Part shown: positions 1-12,469 of the stretch, piece by piece
Layout: the number at the start of each line of letters is the position of its first letter
Position numbering within the stretch: position 1 is the first letter of the stretch
Origin: Baylisascaris procyonis
Lineage: Eukaryota > Nematoda > Chromadorea > Rhabditida > Ascarididae
Direction of reading: 5' to 3'
NCBI GenBank assembly: GCA_037389465.1
Contig: JAZARR010000221.1
Span: 5,496,501-5,560,500, forward strand
DNA length: 64,000 nt
Translations under genes and position numbers: made by a program
The notes under the pieces: model-generated
Told to the model about the DNA's origin: nothing
Databases searched by the model: none
What the model saw: the letters and a program-made list of their open reading frames with translations, nothing else

Positions 1-1794
1 CCAGCCTCCTAATGCGCGTATAATCAAAATTGACGAGTGTGTGGGCGTTTTTGCGATAATATAAGTGCAAAGGAAGTTATAGTACTCGCACGCAACGTCC
101 ATACTTGAGTGTGCAAATTTACTGGAACCGATACGCGTCGCACGCATCCATTCGTGCTATTTTACGTTCCCTATACTGTACCATTGCAAATATCGCTTTC
201 ATCTACCTATAACAAATAGTGATGCGGATTGCCGATCATCTATTTGTTGGCGAAGAGCCAACGCATAGTTTTACGTTGATTCGGTGGTATGCTTCATGTG
301 AAGATGGCAGCCTGACTGAAGTTACTGTGTGTGGTCCTTACTCTCAACTCGCCAGCGTTTCGCTGTTTATCGTGTTATGGGATCGGCTTACTGTATCGGA
401 AGAATTGATTTATACGAGAGCTCCCTGAATCCATCCTAACAAACCAATGCTTAAAGATTGTGTGGAATAATGGAATGGTGCTTCGAACGATGCATGGTCT
501 TAGGTTTCGTCCTCCTCTCCTCAAATGTGATCGTTTCATCCTTCTATTCTCAACTAAATCTAGATAATTCCCGGAAAAGAAGCATTCTAATGTCCGTTTC
601 ACGCAATAAAATTAAAATAAAAAAGTATGTTGATTTCAGCAATATTAGGCAAATAGTACAACATTTTACAGTCCACAAATCCATTACCAATAATATAAGT
701 TATCACTGAGGAATAGTAATGTGCTAAAATACAAAGTTATTCATAACTAGATATTCATAACTGGGTCGTATTTCTTCTATTCATATGCAAAATGTTTGTC
801 TTTTGTATTCGTTGAAGTATTTACTATTCCTTGTTGATGTGATGGTCTTATAGACATTTTTTTGAGATACCATTTTCTTGAGCTATCCACGATCCTGAAC
901 AAAAATTTGAGTAGGATTTTTTCGAACATAACGAATAAAGCAATGGCTTTTCGGAAATATGGATTACTAGATCATTTATTTCAGAAGATAACTTAGATTT
1001 TTACTCAAATTTTCGTTTCTTATCTAATAAAGAACGGAATAGTAGTAAATAATAGTAGAATTTTTCAAGTTTATTTAAGCCAATTTAGGAGCTTAGATTA
1101 GCGCTTGATAGATGTTTTACTTTAAAAATTATCTTCACTCTTTCAATTTTATGATGTAAGACTCTCATTTTAACTAACCGGTTACTTGTATATCTGAGAA
1201 GAGTTACGTTAGAGTGTGGGCGATAAGACAGAGATAATAAAGAAAGTAAGATACTCTGTTCTTCCACCTAGCGATAAGAAGTGACACCCTTCCCCTCTCC
1301 TTCCTCCCTCAATTGCCTTCCCATTGTTCCTCGCTTAATTCTTTCTCGCAAGATGAAGTGAAAATTTCATTCCCAAAAACCGAATTTCTATATATTTTTG
1401 TCTCTGGCAAGAATTGAACTATGTTGTATGTGTTGATTTCGTGAAAAAAATGAATCGTCTATCCAGTGAGATGCTTTAATGATAGGTTTTTTTACTACTT
1501 CCGCATGTTTCCGGTCAATTGTTGAAGCTTAAGCGAGCAGGCTTGAGAAAAAGGTTATAGCGATGCAAAGGGGAGAGGATATTTCAGCCCATGAGGGTAG
1601 CCCGAGAAGCAGTCCCTTCCTTCCTTCTCCCACATCACCCTGCTTTTTTCGCCAAAAAAAGTAGTAGTAAACGGACTGTAAACATGTATTCTATAAACGA
1701 CTGCTAACGTGAACGCTGCGTATACATACTACGTCATGATGTTCGCTTTTTAATCGATGAACTTTATAGTGAGTTCGATGCGTACACCCATATA
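1..1794. other. No recognisable gene
   Basis: Open frames at 219-428 and 458-709 are short, have no recognisable motif and lack paired splice signals. A good acceptor (ATATTTCAG) ends at 1577 on the plus strand and is followed by a short Ser/Pro-rich open frame that stops near 1660; it could be a terminal exon, but nothing joins to it. I call nothing here. Confidence 0.5.
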
Positions 1795-1899
1795 ACATCC
1801 TTCTGATTCGGCCGTATAACATCCTTCTGATTCGGCCGTAAAACATCCTTCCGATTCGGCTGTTAACATCCTTCTGATTCGGCCGTATAACATCCTTCC
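1795..1899. repeat. 24-bp minisatellite, about 5 copies
   Basis: ACATCC starts at 1795, 1819, 1843, 1866 and 1890, giving a 24-base period with one 23-base copy. The unit reads ACATCCTTCTGATTCGGCC plus GTATA. The last copy decays after the first ten bases. Because 24 is divisible by three, the minus strand stays open and reads RIRRMLYG repeatedly; this follows from the period and is not evidence of a gene. Confidence 0.93.
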
Positions 1900-4800
1900 T
1901 ATTTTCAATGGATGAGCATGCACGGCGCATCATCGAAACCTTTTCAACTCAATGGTAAGAAATTTTGCTTCCATGAAGACAATTCGTAAGAATCATAAGA
2001 CTGCAAGTAATATCCACTGAGTGCGACTGGCTCAAACTTTTCAAGTTGTTTCGCTTAAAAAGGAATAATAGAGAAAAGCTTTGTGTAGTGTTATGTATGG
2101 GTACATTAAGAATAATACTTCCAGCTATGATGAGAAACTGTAGGAATGTATTTAAATAATACGCACTTGTTCTAATGGCTTCGTCAACTTCAAATCATTT
2201 CATGTTAAGTTTTATTTTTGAATTAAGTTTTATCAGGTAATTTTGTTTTTATGATGATACTGTGTTTTCATAAACGCTAAAAAATGCAGGCAATTCTAAT
2301 TTGGGGAATTTTTTTTTAATTTTACGGTGGATCTTCGACGACAATCATCAATATCTAGAAATAAAAGCTGAACAAACGTATCAAAATGAATCAAAGCATT
2401 TAGTGAAAACTACGAAACTTACTGATAAGATTACGTAATTTGTTTCCATGCATTTTTTCTAAGCCCGATATCCGTGTCCATATAATAATGCGTAAATCTT
2501 TCATGCGCAATTGCGTTGCTATCATCATCACCACCACTTCATTAGCGAAATATTTATTGCAATTGCTCAGAGATATACAAATACTTTAAAGCTAGCTTTG
2601 AAAGCACAGCAGGGAGATTTAAAGAATACGTCATATATGTTATATTTTATCGGCTAACGTTTTTGTGCATTTATGTGAGTTTGCATTTGCAAACCATTTA
2701 TGCACATTTAGGCATATCTGTCCGTCTGCCGACAGTTTCTCGTTGGTGGTTTAAAAAAAAAGCCAAAGGTAGCAACTATGGGCACTTATAAATTCCTGAA
2801 GATTTGCGGGCAGTTTAAAAAGAAATCTTCCCGAGAGGATTCATACCAGTCAACGATTGTACTAGTTAAAGTATCCCTGCTTATTACGTATATCTTCCTG
2901 CTTCCTAATAGTTTATAATGTAGCTTGACATGATGGACATAATTACAAAGAGGCATATCGTGCCGAATTTCTTGGCGCGCTTTCCTACCCGATATGAACT
3001 CCGATATCAATTTAAGTGGACTCGAAAATTTTGCAAAAATTCGACAATAAAAATCCTGTATCCAATTACGAGATTTTGCATCTGTAAGCTGCCAATTTTA
3101 CATTTGCTCAGTAGGCCTACTGGTAACACACATAAAAATTTACCCGGTTGTTGCCATATCCACTGGCTGTATCATCCACGAGGCTATTAAGCTGTTAATT
3201 CCCCTCCGTCCTCCTCCTTCCGGGCTTCCAGCCTTACGAGCAATCCATTTGACAAATATAATTGTAGTTTCTGCTATATTTCCGACAATTTAATTCAGGT
3301 TGCTGATAGAAATTATGTATCACAACGTATTGAACCATGCACTGCATCTAAACAGTTAGAATCTATTATTACCAAATACGATAGATCGACTGGAGGTCGA
3401 TTTGCTGCGAAGAATATTAGCGCCTTTTGCAATTATGGGAAATTCAGCTTCTCTTTCAACATTATTTTTATAGCTTTCGAAGAGCATATATGAGGGATAG
3501 GTGGATTTGGAACACCTTTTTTTTAAAAAATATTAAGTAATTTGTATTTTATAGAAAATTCTAGATGAAATAACCATCGATTAGCGTTGTTGTATGTGAG
3601 TATCGGCTCGCTTGGATTTTAGTTTAATTGCAAAGTTTGTACTAGATTGTCCGATCATGCTCACTGTGTCGGAGACCGTTCAATAATTAACGAAGCTATC
3701 CAAAAGACCATCCAGAAGACAATAGCCTGGCGATCCAGGAAAGCGCAGCTTGATCATTCAGAGGATTATTGCTTTAGACTTCTGAAGTGGTATTTACAAT
3801 TTGCCGAAAGTCTTCATCCTGTAGAACAAAAATGGGGCACATATTACAAACGTTTCCCGTAGAATAATGAAACACATCTTTTTTTTCCTTTGTTGGCCGG
3901 CCACATGGAATGTACATCGACGATTGCGGCATTATAGACGCGTGAATAAGGTTTTGCTCTTTGTGTTCTCTGCTCTTTCAACCCTTTGCACTTTATCTGT
4001 TCTTCTTCATCTGTTCTTTTTTTGTGCAAGTTCTTTGATTTCTGCAAATTTCCATCTTGTCAGGTTTTATGACCACTCACGTGTCATACATCTTTCTGAC
4101 TCTCTAAGAAGCGACTAACAAATTGTTTTATTGATGACTTATGAAATGGATTGATCAGATAGGCGTAATACAAAACTATTTACTTTTCTTTTTACTCTTA
4201 CCCCCTCTTTCACTTCAACTTTTGTGCAAACATATGGAGAAAATCTTTTCTTTTATACTCAGTGGTTTTTGGGATGTTTGTATGTAACGTTTCTTGGATA
4301 TTTTCATTTAGCACTCGGATTCATTGATGCTATCTATCTGTGCTCTGGTGTAATCTTGCAAACGTTTTTATGTATTCATCCACTTTAAATTAAATTGTTG
4401 GCAAAATTTCGCAACATTTATTCGTATGTAAATAATTAAAATCTTTAGATGGTTAACTTGTATAGTTTATGGAATTACTTAAACGCATAGAGATATTGCT
4501 TATTGTAATATGGTATAGAGACAATCATATTGCTGGAACAAATTTTGCATAAGTAATTTACTTTCAGAAATCATTCAACCTTTTCCCAGGTTCTATAAAG
4601 TTGTCTATTTGTGGGCTTTATTCTCTCCTTATTTGCTCCTCGTATCAGATTTCGAATGCAGTATTTGCTCTTAGATGGTATCGAGCGGAAGAGATGAAAT
4701 GAAGTCGCGCCATCATTCAGACCGACAAATCGAAGAGCGCAAGAATCCAAACTCTTCGTTCATTTCATCATGGCGATCGCTTCTGATACCTAACCTCAAT

Positions 4801-7800
4801 GACGAATCAATTCGAATGTAATTGTGGGCTGTCTTCGATTCGACATCTCGCATATCGTCACATTCGAATTCATGAAACTTTGGGCAACAATTCTTTTAGT
4901 TTATTTGCATATCGCCATTAAAATTTGTCGTTTTTTTTATGTTAACTCGTTTGCATAAATGCACATCTATGAATTTTTCTACAATCAGAAATTGTAAAAG
5001 TTTCGCTCAAGATAGGTATATGTCGAATTTCCATCTCAATGCCTACAAATTTATATATTCCCTTTATACCTCAATTGTCTATATACCTCAAACTTCGTGC
5101 ATTTTTTGTGAATTGTAAAAGTCATTAATATACCTCATATTCTCACTTTCTATAATGTAATATTATCTCCTTTACCTCATGTTTCTTTTAGCTTGAATGA
5201 TTCTCTGATTTTATTTTCTATTCTTTAATTTTAAGGTTTTTATCAAACAATTTATATTTTCTTCTTTCTATGTATCTTTCGGTTTTATTTTCTTCAAAAA
5301 AAATTCATGGCGCAGCGTTTAGTGGAAATCTATTTGAAATTTTTTATGTGAGCGTTGGATTGATTCGATGTTTTACTGACACTTTACGGAGCCACAGCTC
5401 GTTTTCTTTTGTTTTTGGGGGACTTTTTTAAGGTTAAGTTCAGTAAATTTTAGCTGTTTTTAGCACTCAATATTTTTTCTTTCATGCCGACAAGGTGATC
5501 CTAGAATGAATTCACATCCTCGAGTAGTTTTTTCTCTATCGGCTAATATCCTTATGAAATGATATAGGCTTTAGTAATTAAGCTTTTTTGATGGTTTGCT
5601 GATGAAATGAAATTTTTTAAGCAAACGACCGATACGTTTGTAAAATCACCATAGTTGCTCGTTGAAGCTTTATTTAAGCTTATTATAGTATGAGACACAA
5701 AGCAAGCCATCTCCTCCTGCTCTTTTCCTTACATCCTGATGGAATCTTCTTTTATCCTGCAAGGATTTTTCCTAGTTGTGGGTCGCTACTTATCACTATA
5801 AAAGTTTCTGGAAAAGATAATTAGGCAATAATTTTCGTAACGAAATTCTGAAAACTATAGTTTAAAAAAAAATTCTTTGGAGATTATTGCCAATCATCGC
5901 TGCGCCTATGCGTTTTCTTCTCAATAGTTTCTTTACTTTTTGTGCTCTACTTTTTATTCTTTGAATGATCGTTGCAGCCTGCTCTACCTCAATGTCTGTC
6001 GCGATGGCGTCAGAATGTATAAATATCGTCTTTTTCCCCCATTACTTTCGTATTCGCCATTAGCGATTTCTTTTATTCTCATTTATTCGTGAGTCACTTA
6101 ACATTTGAAAATGTATGTGTTGCTAGTTGTATTGTCTATGAAGTTCTTTTTTTTTCTTCGATGAATTGGCTATAAACAATTCAATAAAAATTGTGTCGTT
6201 TTATCTGACACTTGCCCGTGTTTAATTCTATTGACGCAATTTTAGTAGATGTTTGACCGTAGTCTCATATATCTCTACTTAGTGCCACCTCGCCTAAGTG
6301 CTAGAAACGTTTCAATATCACTGATATCGAAAGCTTTTTCTAACTCAATGGAGAGGGAACGGCAACTGCCATATGTCCTATTGCATATAAAGCAATATTG
6401 ACTTGCATATATTTTAGTTCCATTGGAAAGTTTGACATAAATCCATGTTATTTTATCATAAAATGAAGTTTATGCAGATTCAACCACGACAAGCTTTTAT
6501 TATTTTTTTATTTACCTTAGAGAAATTTACTGAAAAAAAGATATTGAATCGCATTAGTCATATTATATACAACGCTGTTTATTTGTGTGTTATAAATCCT
6601 GAAAAATAAGGAACTATTATAATGATAGCCAAATAACTTGCTGTAATATTATTGTGAATCGATCTTTTTGCATCATAAATATTTTTTTTAAATATGTATT
6701 TTTTGCGAAAACTTTTTTTTTTAGATTTGTAGGCGGATCGTGATCGCAATTTTACAATAAAGGGGATTAGAAATTTAGCATATTTAAGTGTGATAGGTAT
6801 CTGGTATATCAAATTAAAAGTAAAGAGGCTATTAGCTCACTTGTCGGCTTCACCACTACTGGGTCTCAAGCGTTCAATCCCTTGCGATAGGTTTGAATCT
6901 AGAGATCATCCACTATTTCCATATACCAGGTATAGAAATAATAAAACGCTTATATAATACTATGATTTGAAACAATGGTTGAAGGGTTGTAGAATGGCAA
7001 ATTGTATCATTAGGGGAGGCAAACATTGCGCGAACTATTAGAAAAGATTTAACTTCATAATAACTTTATGCGAGCGATGATAGTCTAATGCATCTAGTAT
7101 AGTAGATAATGAGTGTTGAATAAAATTTAAAAAAATTTATTGCTAAGTAAACTGAAATGGGAAGTGATGAATAAATAAGGGAAATTAAATCATCATTAAA
7201 AATAAAATATCGTTATTAAATACGGTGGATTTTCCATATTTTTTCCATTTTAAATAAAATTTAAAAATTATACATATAAAATAAAATAAAATACGGTTAT
7301 TCAATAAAATTTTCCATATTTTTAGAAATACAGTTACAGAATTTATAAATATAGTAATTCTGCTATCTACAGACATTGATTGTGATTCTATGAATTTCTA
7401 TCGTTTATATTTAACGGTTAATTTTTATCTTAAAAAGAATAGCGTATATGATCCTATAATTATAGTACAATATTTCTAATTACAGTCCTTTATGATCCTA
7501 TATTTTTCTGCGTTCGCTCATATTATGATCGTATATTTATACCGGCAAATTGTTTCACTCTTTCTGCGTTGCATCTTCCCATAGATCGTCAGTATTTGAT
7601 GAATCTACAATTGAAGCAATATTTGCATATTACTATTAGAAGCAAAATATTTAAATTAATTTTGCACTCTTTTGTTTGTTTTTTTTTGTTTTTCAAAATT
7701 TTAGATGGGAAATATTTACGTATTTGCACGAAAATATTTATTAATTGTTATTATTTCTTAGTGATATATTAAATTAAGTAGACACATTGGGTGAGATAGA

Positions 7801-8263
7801 ATTTGTTGGATTCGCATTATAAGGCTGATAGTTATTCATATATGCTCCATAAGCAACTGTTCAGAGAGCCATTCATTCGAATTTTTTTTATTTTTCAAAA
7901 TTTTTTGGCCACGATTATTTATTTATCTTCTATAAGTATTTATTAAGGTTGTGTTTATTTATTTAAAGAATTATTTATTTCAAAAGAATTGAGAAACAAT
8001 ATTGTTCGTGAATTTCACGATTTTTTATTCATCAAGTCCTTTGATATTTATGCTTAGCTTAGATTAAATTATATTCATTTTCCGTTTCATAATTTTACTC
8101 ATAAGTTTTCCTTTTAATATTTATTCATTAATTTGCATGTTTAATTCTGCATTAAACCATAAGTAAATATATAAATGCTATATTTAAATCACTTAAATTT
8201 CATTCTAAATTTTAGTTATCCTTCAAATCTTTCAAATATTCGTCTTTTAATTGTAACTTTTTT
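1900..8263. other. AT-rich gene-free stretch
   Basis: No exon with convincing splice sites or family motif was found. The most protein-like open frame is 3647-3862 on the plus strand (71 codons, rich in charged residues, contains NEAIQKTIQKTIAWRSRK), which I cannot identify. A poly(A) signal for the next gene (AATAAA on the minus strand, 8120-8125) lies at the right end. From about 6.5 to 8.2 kb the sequence is very AT-rich. Confidence 0.5.
8120..8125 (-). terminator. Candidate poly(A) signal of the membrane-protein gene
   Basis: AATAAA on the minus strand, about 140 bases past the proposed stop codon at 8264. In AT-rich DNA this hexamer is common, so support is positional only. Confidence 0.3.
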
Positions 8264-10454
8264 TTATTCTTTCATTTTTTTTTTTTGAAATACTATATTT
8301 GACTGTAGGAAAGGCGTTACTGAAAAAAATGGGTATATTTTGCCAATGCTTTAGATCAAAACTTAGATTTAAAGAAACCTGAAATGTTGACGATACTAGT
8401 GCTACTCTTTTCACTGCGCTCCTCGTCAAGACGATAGGTTTTCGTGGTTTCGAAATCACGCCGATATGGGCGTCTATGCTTTTCTCTATTAATTGGCACA
8501 CAAGGAGTGAGAAACGGTGCAAAATATAACAGCTGAAAATATCATTTCAACAGGATTGTTCCGGTTTCGGTGTTACTAAAAAGTCGTCGAAAACTGCAAT
8601 CTGTATTTTTAGCGCTTTGCAGCAGAGATGCATAAAGCATTGCTGAGAGGCTATCATTATTAATGGCCTACCCATCTTGGAATATTCTATTCCTTTATGA
8701 ACTTTTTATTTGTTTTCTAGCATCAAGCTGCTAGGGAACGTCTCGAAATATTTCAGTCGTGTCGCTTCAATCATGGCTTTTACCAGCTAATTTACACCAT
8801 CAGATTAAAAGCATTTAAATTAGAATCACTTGAATATCATAGGCTTGGGTTTACCTTCATTCTTTGATCTAAATTGTGTGTGGCTTTTCCGGCGTTCAAT
8901 TATTAGAAATATTTCAGTTTGCACCTCCTCCATAGATGAAGACGGCATTAGTTTCAGCTAGCCAAAAAATGTTCCAGCACAAACAGTGTTTTGCACATTT
9001 TCCAGTTTCATGTTGTACAGGCCTGGAATCCGTTTCCTGTTGTTGTCACTAGCCATGCAGCCATTTATTCCGTTTTTAACTGCTGTTGAGCCGTTTCGAT
9101 CTTTACACTATTGCTCCTCTCATATATTGAAGTCATTCGCTCGGATTGTAGCGTTGCGAACGTTTTGCTCTTCCTTACGGATTGTCGCCTATCTATTATA
9201 GGTTTTTCCACTCCGAGAGGTTGAAATAAATAAGTAAATAAATAACCTTCAAAGATAAACGATAGTTTTTTGGATTCTGGATCAGATATTATAATAAACG
9301 GACACTTAGTTTTAGGGCACAGTTCTGGTATATTTACTCTCTACTTGAATAAAATCGTTGTATCTCAGATCTGCGCATACTTACAGTGCAGAGATAACAG
9401 CAGATACTTAAAAGAGTTTAAGGCTTGTATATCACATTTTCTAAAATTTTTGCATATCATTTTATTCATCCTTTCATAATATAATCTAACTAAATTTCAC
9501 TTACAAAAATTAAGATACTAAGAAAAAACCAATTACATTATATTTAGCCTCAACAAATGCATTTGGATTGCGCCATGATTCTCGAAAATTTATAGCCGTT
9601 TGCTGAAAAGAGAGAGCATTAGCATATAATCTTTTAATGATCATTGAGAAAATGCATGCATTAGATTTACGGCAAGAGCCGTAATTAGTAAGTTCATAAG
9701 GTACGAAAGATAAAAAGTGACTGAAAATGATCCACAAATCTTGACTTTTAATAATAAGCAAATAGCACCGATCCATAACTGCGTAAATGGCTAAACATGC
9801 ATTGATGAGTTCTCGGAAATCATAATATAACAGCGTACTATCTTTATTTCGCTATATATCAATGATATTTTTCGATTTCTAGAGTCACAAACGATATGCT
9901 AGTAAATTATCGTTGATATACCACTCGTATACTGCAACATTTGTGTCCACTCGGTTCGTTAGAATCTATGTTATTTCACAATACTGTACTGGTATTGAAG
10001 TTCCTGTATATATAGGAATTTTCTAGGTCATTTGATATTTTATTCGACAACTGTAATCTTGGATAGAGTGTATACCTTGAGAAGAGGCATCGCACATTTG
10101 GCCATACGAAAAGACTCATTAATAAATGAGCCAACATATTCCACTGGGGTTAACCATGACAGTCCTGAAATCATTTGCGCTCTGGTGCAAGTAATTATGA
10201 ACATAAGCATAGGGAATCATTTATAATTGAAAAAAAAGTAATACCTTTGCTGACGTACATTCCCAATGGTATATGATGAGTGAGAACAAAGGAGTATACT
10301 GACAGATAGCAAATATAAAGTAAAGAAGATCGAAATGAGAGAAATTGATGGCTACTAATTGTAGTTAACATCGATACATTTGCGGCAACAATGACGAGGA
10401 AGTGTTTAGATTTTGCACGTGAATATCGATCAAGACAGAGAAAAGATGTTAGCA
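8264..10454 (-). CDS. Unidentified multi-pass membrane protein, 5' end missing
   Basis: Four exons join in frame: 10245-10454, 10076-10164, 9671-9778 and 9537-9602. Junctions are phase 1, 0 and 0. Acceptors are CGCTTCAG, GATTTCAG, TTTACGCAG and CTCTTTTCAG; donors are AAAG/GTATTA, CTCAAG/GTATAC, GCC/GTAAAT and AAT/GTAATT. The 68-base intron 9603-9670 is a clear example. The first exon carries LCLDRYSRAKSKH followed by two hydrophobic stretches; the third is almost wholly hydrophobic (LWIGAICLLL, YLSYLMNLLITALA). Separate terminal exons at 8379-8532 (LLYFAPFLTPCVPI, then a charged Ser/Thr-rich tail) and 8264-8319 join in phase 1 and end at a stop. The link between 9537 and 8532 is not resolved; a further candidate sits near 9060-9165. 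The DRY-like motif and tail would suit a G-protein-coupled receptor, but I cannot place the family. Upstream exons were not found. Confidence 0.5.
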
Positions 10455-10484
10455 CTGAAGCGCCAATCCAAAATATCTACTAGT

Positions 10485-10740
10485 GATTTAGCACTGCAGT
10501 AATCATATTTACTCATATATCGATTGTTACTCGTATAATCGATTGTGATCTAGCACTGCATTGATCATATTTACTCGTGTAGTCGATTGTGATCTAGCAC
10601 TGCAGTAATCATATTTACTCATATATCAATTGTTACTCGTATAATCGATTGTGATCTAGCACTGCATTGATCATATTTACTCGTATATCGATTTTTACTC
10701 TAATAATCGATTATGATCTAGTACTGCATCATTGATCGAC
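10485..10740. repeat. GATCTAGCACTGCA minisatellite
   Basis: The phrase GATYTAGYACTGCA starts at 10485, 10547, 10591, 10652 and 10714, so spacing alternates 62, 44, 61, 62. The long unit has TCATATTTACTC, then ATCGATTGTTACTCG and TATAATCGATTGT; the short unit lacks one of these ATCGATT blocks. The 62-base unit itself contains an internal duplication. Confidence 0.9.
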
Positions 10741-10959
10741 TTTTATGCTCTTGCACCACCCTTGACGAACCCTATATCAGTCAGGCATCGGCCTGTTTGC
10801 ATGTCATTGGTTCTACTGTTGTTTCGGGGGAATGGTGCTCCTCCACACGCTTGTTCTGCTTTGCTTGTATTCGTAATATCATCATTGATAGGCCGCTATC
10901 TGCAGCTGCCCTCTACTCTATACTCCGGTGTCCTCAACGCTGCAGCCGTTGGTCACAAG
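10732..10959 (+). CDS. Possible exon of an unknown plus-strand gene
   Basis: An open frame of about 75 codons ends exactly at a consensus donor, CACAAG/GTAAGT at 10959/10960. The frame is hydrophobic (CSALLVFVISSLIG), compatible with a membrane segment. A second plus frame is also open here, the start abuts the minisatellite, and I found no matching downstream acceptor in phase. I do not recognise it. Confidence 0.2.
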
Positions 10960-11168
10960 GTAAGTCTCATTTGTTGGAAACTATCTATGAGGTGTTTCTA
11001 CAAGGAAGCGTTCCGTAAGTAATATATAAGAAATCTGCGTCCCATAATTAGAATGGCCGATCGGTATTGTTTTAACGATCAATTTCCTCCCAAAGTGTTA
11101 GAGCTGCCTAGAGGACATATTACATTAAATCTCAAGCTATAATGTTTGTGATGGCTGAATCGTTTTGT

Positions 11169-11174
11169 TTTATT
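11169..11174 (-). terminator. Candidate poly(A) signal of the Rho-like gene
   Basis: AATAAA on the minus strand, about 177 bases beyond the proposed stop codon of the Rho-like gene. Confidence 0.3.
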
Positions 11175-11350
11175 GGCATTCCCTGGGAGATCTTTAATAT
11201 TCCATTGGCCTACTTAAGTACTACGTAAAAAAATCGTTTTTATCCACTCCTCTACCTCGCACTCGACTAGATTACATTTAGCTGCTTTTGATTCGCCAAA
11301 TTAAAAGCACTTTTACGGTGTACTATCCATCCTGAACACCATGATCGCTG

Positions 11351-11806
11351 CTAAAAAAAAAGCGAATCACCTTTTTCGTGCTTCTTATTTGAATCCGCAT
11401 CGGCGAGTGCTGTTCGAATGATCGTTTTAAAGACATTCGTTACTTGGTCCTGAGTTATATATAAGTTTTTTTTTTCTTTCGCGAAAATTAATAAGTAATG
11501 ATAATAGTGAATCATTTCTAAACTCTACCATATCGGCAAGATTAAAAATAGGTGTCTGCATTTATTATAATGAGTATAGACTATCGATAAGGTGAGACTG
11601 AGAATTATATAATCTAGCAAATATCGGTTTATTGTATTTAGAGATCGTTTGCATAGAAGATGAGCAAAAATCTCATTTCATTAGCGCATTTCTCATAAAT
11701 ATAGCTAATTATGTAGATAGAATGATTTATTTATTTCGAAGTTTGTATAAGCAAAAACCTTTTGAATGATTGGCGGCTAATTTTCCGGTTTTGGACTATA
11801 GGGTGA

Positions 11807-11870
<64 letters not shown>

Positions 11871-11893
11871 TTGGACTGATTTCCTCTGGACAA

Positions 11894-11971
<78 letters not shown>

Positions 11972-12398
11972 GACTGATTTCCTCTGGACTCTTTTCGCGG
12001 TATTTCAGTTGATTTTGAAGGATAATGCCAAGTTTTTACTCGCACAATTTTCATGTTTAAATAATATCATCAGTCTTCACTTTTATTACCTTTTACGACC
12101 TCATTTGAAGAAAGGACAATTTAGTGAAGTAAAAAAAAATAAATATAGAAATCGATGCAATCAACGAACCATTTTTCTTGATGAACAAATAATATGGTTC
12201 GAAGCAGAAATCTTCTGTGCCATTTTAATGCTTAAAAAGTCAAAGAAATTAGATATATGTCGTCATTATAAGATAGAAAAATTCTTTGTTTGCCTTATAG
12301 TTTAAAGAAGATGCAATCGCTATCGAGCCTCTTCGGCTAATGCTTATTTTAAAATTCGCTATTTAGTGAGCCCCAGCGGTATGTAATCAGGCCGGGAA

Positions 12399-12469
<71 letters not shown>

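Noticed and set aside
12009..12305. 98-codon plus-strand open frame
   Set aside because: Covers, on the opposite strand, the Rho exon 12170-12230, which is confirmed by family motif and splice phase.
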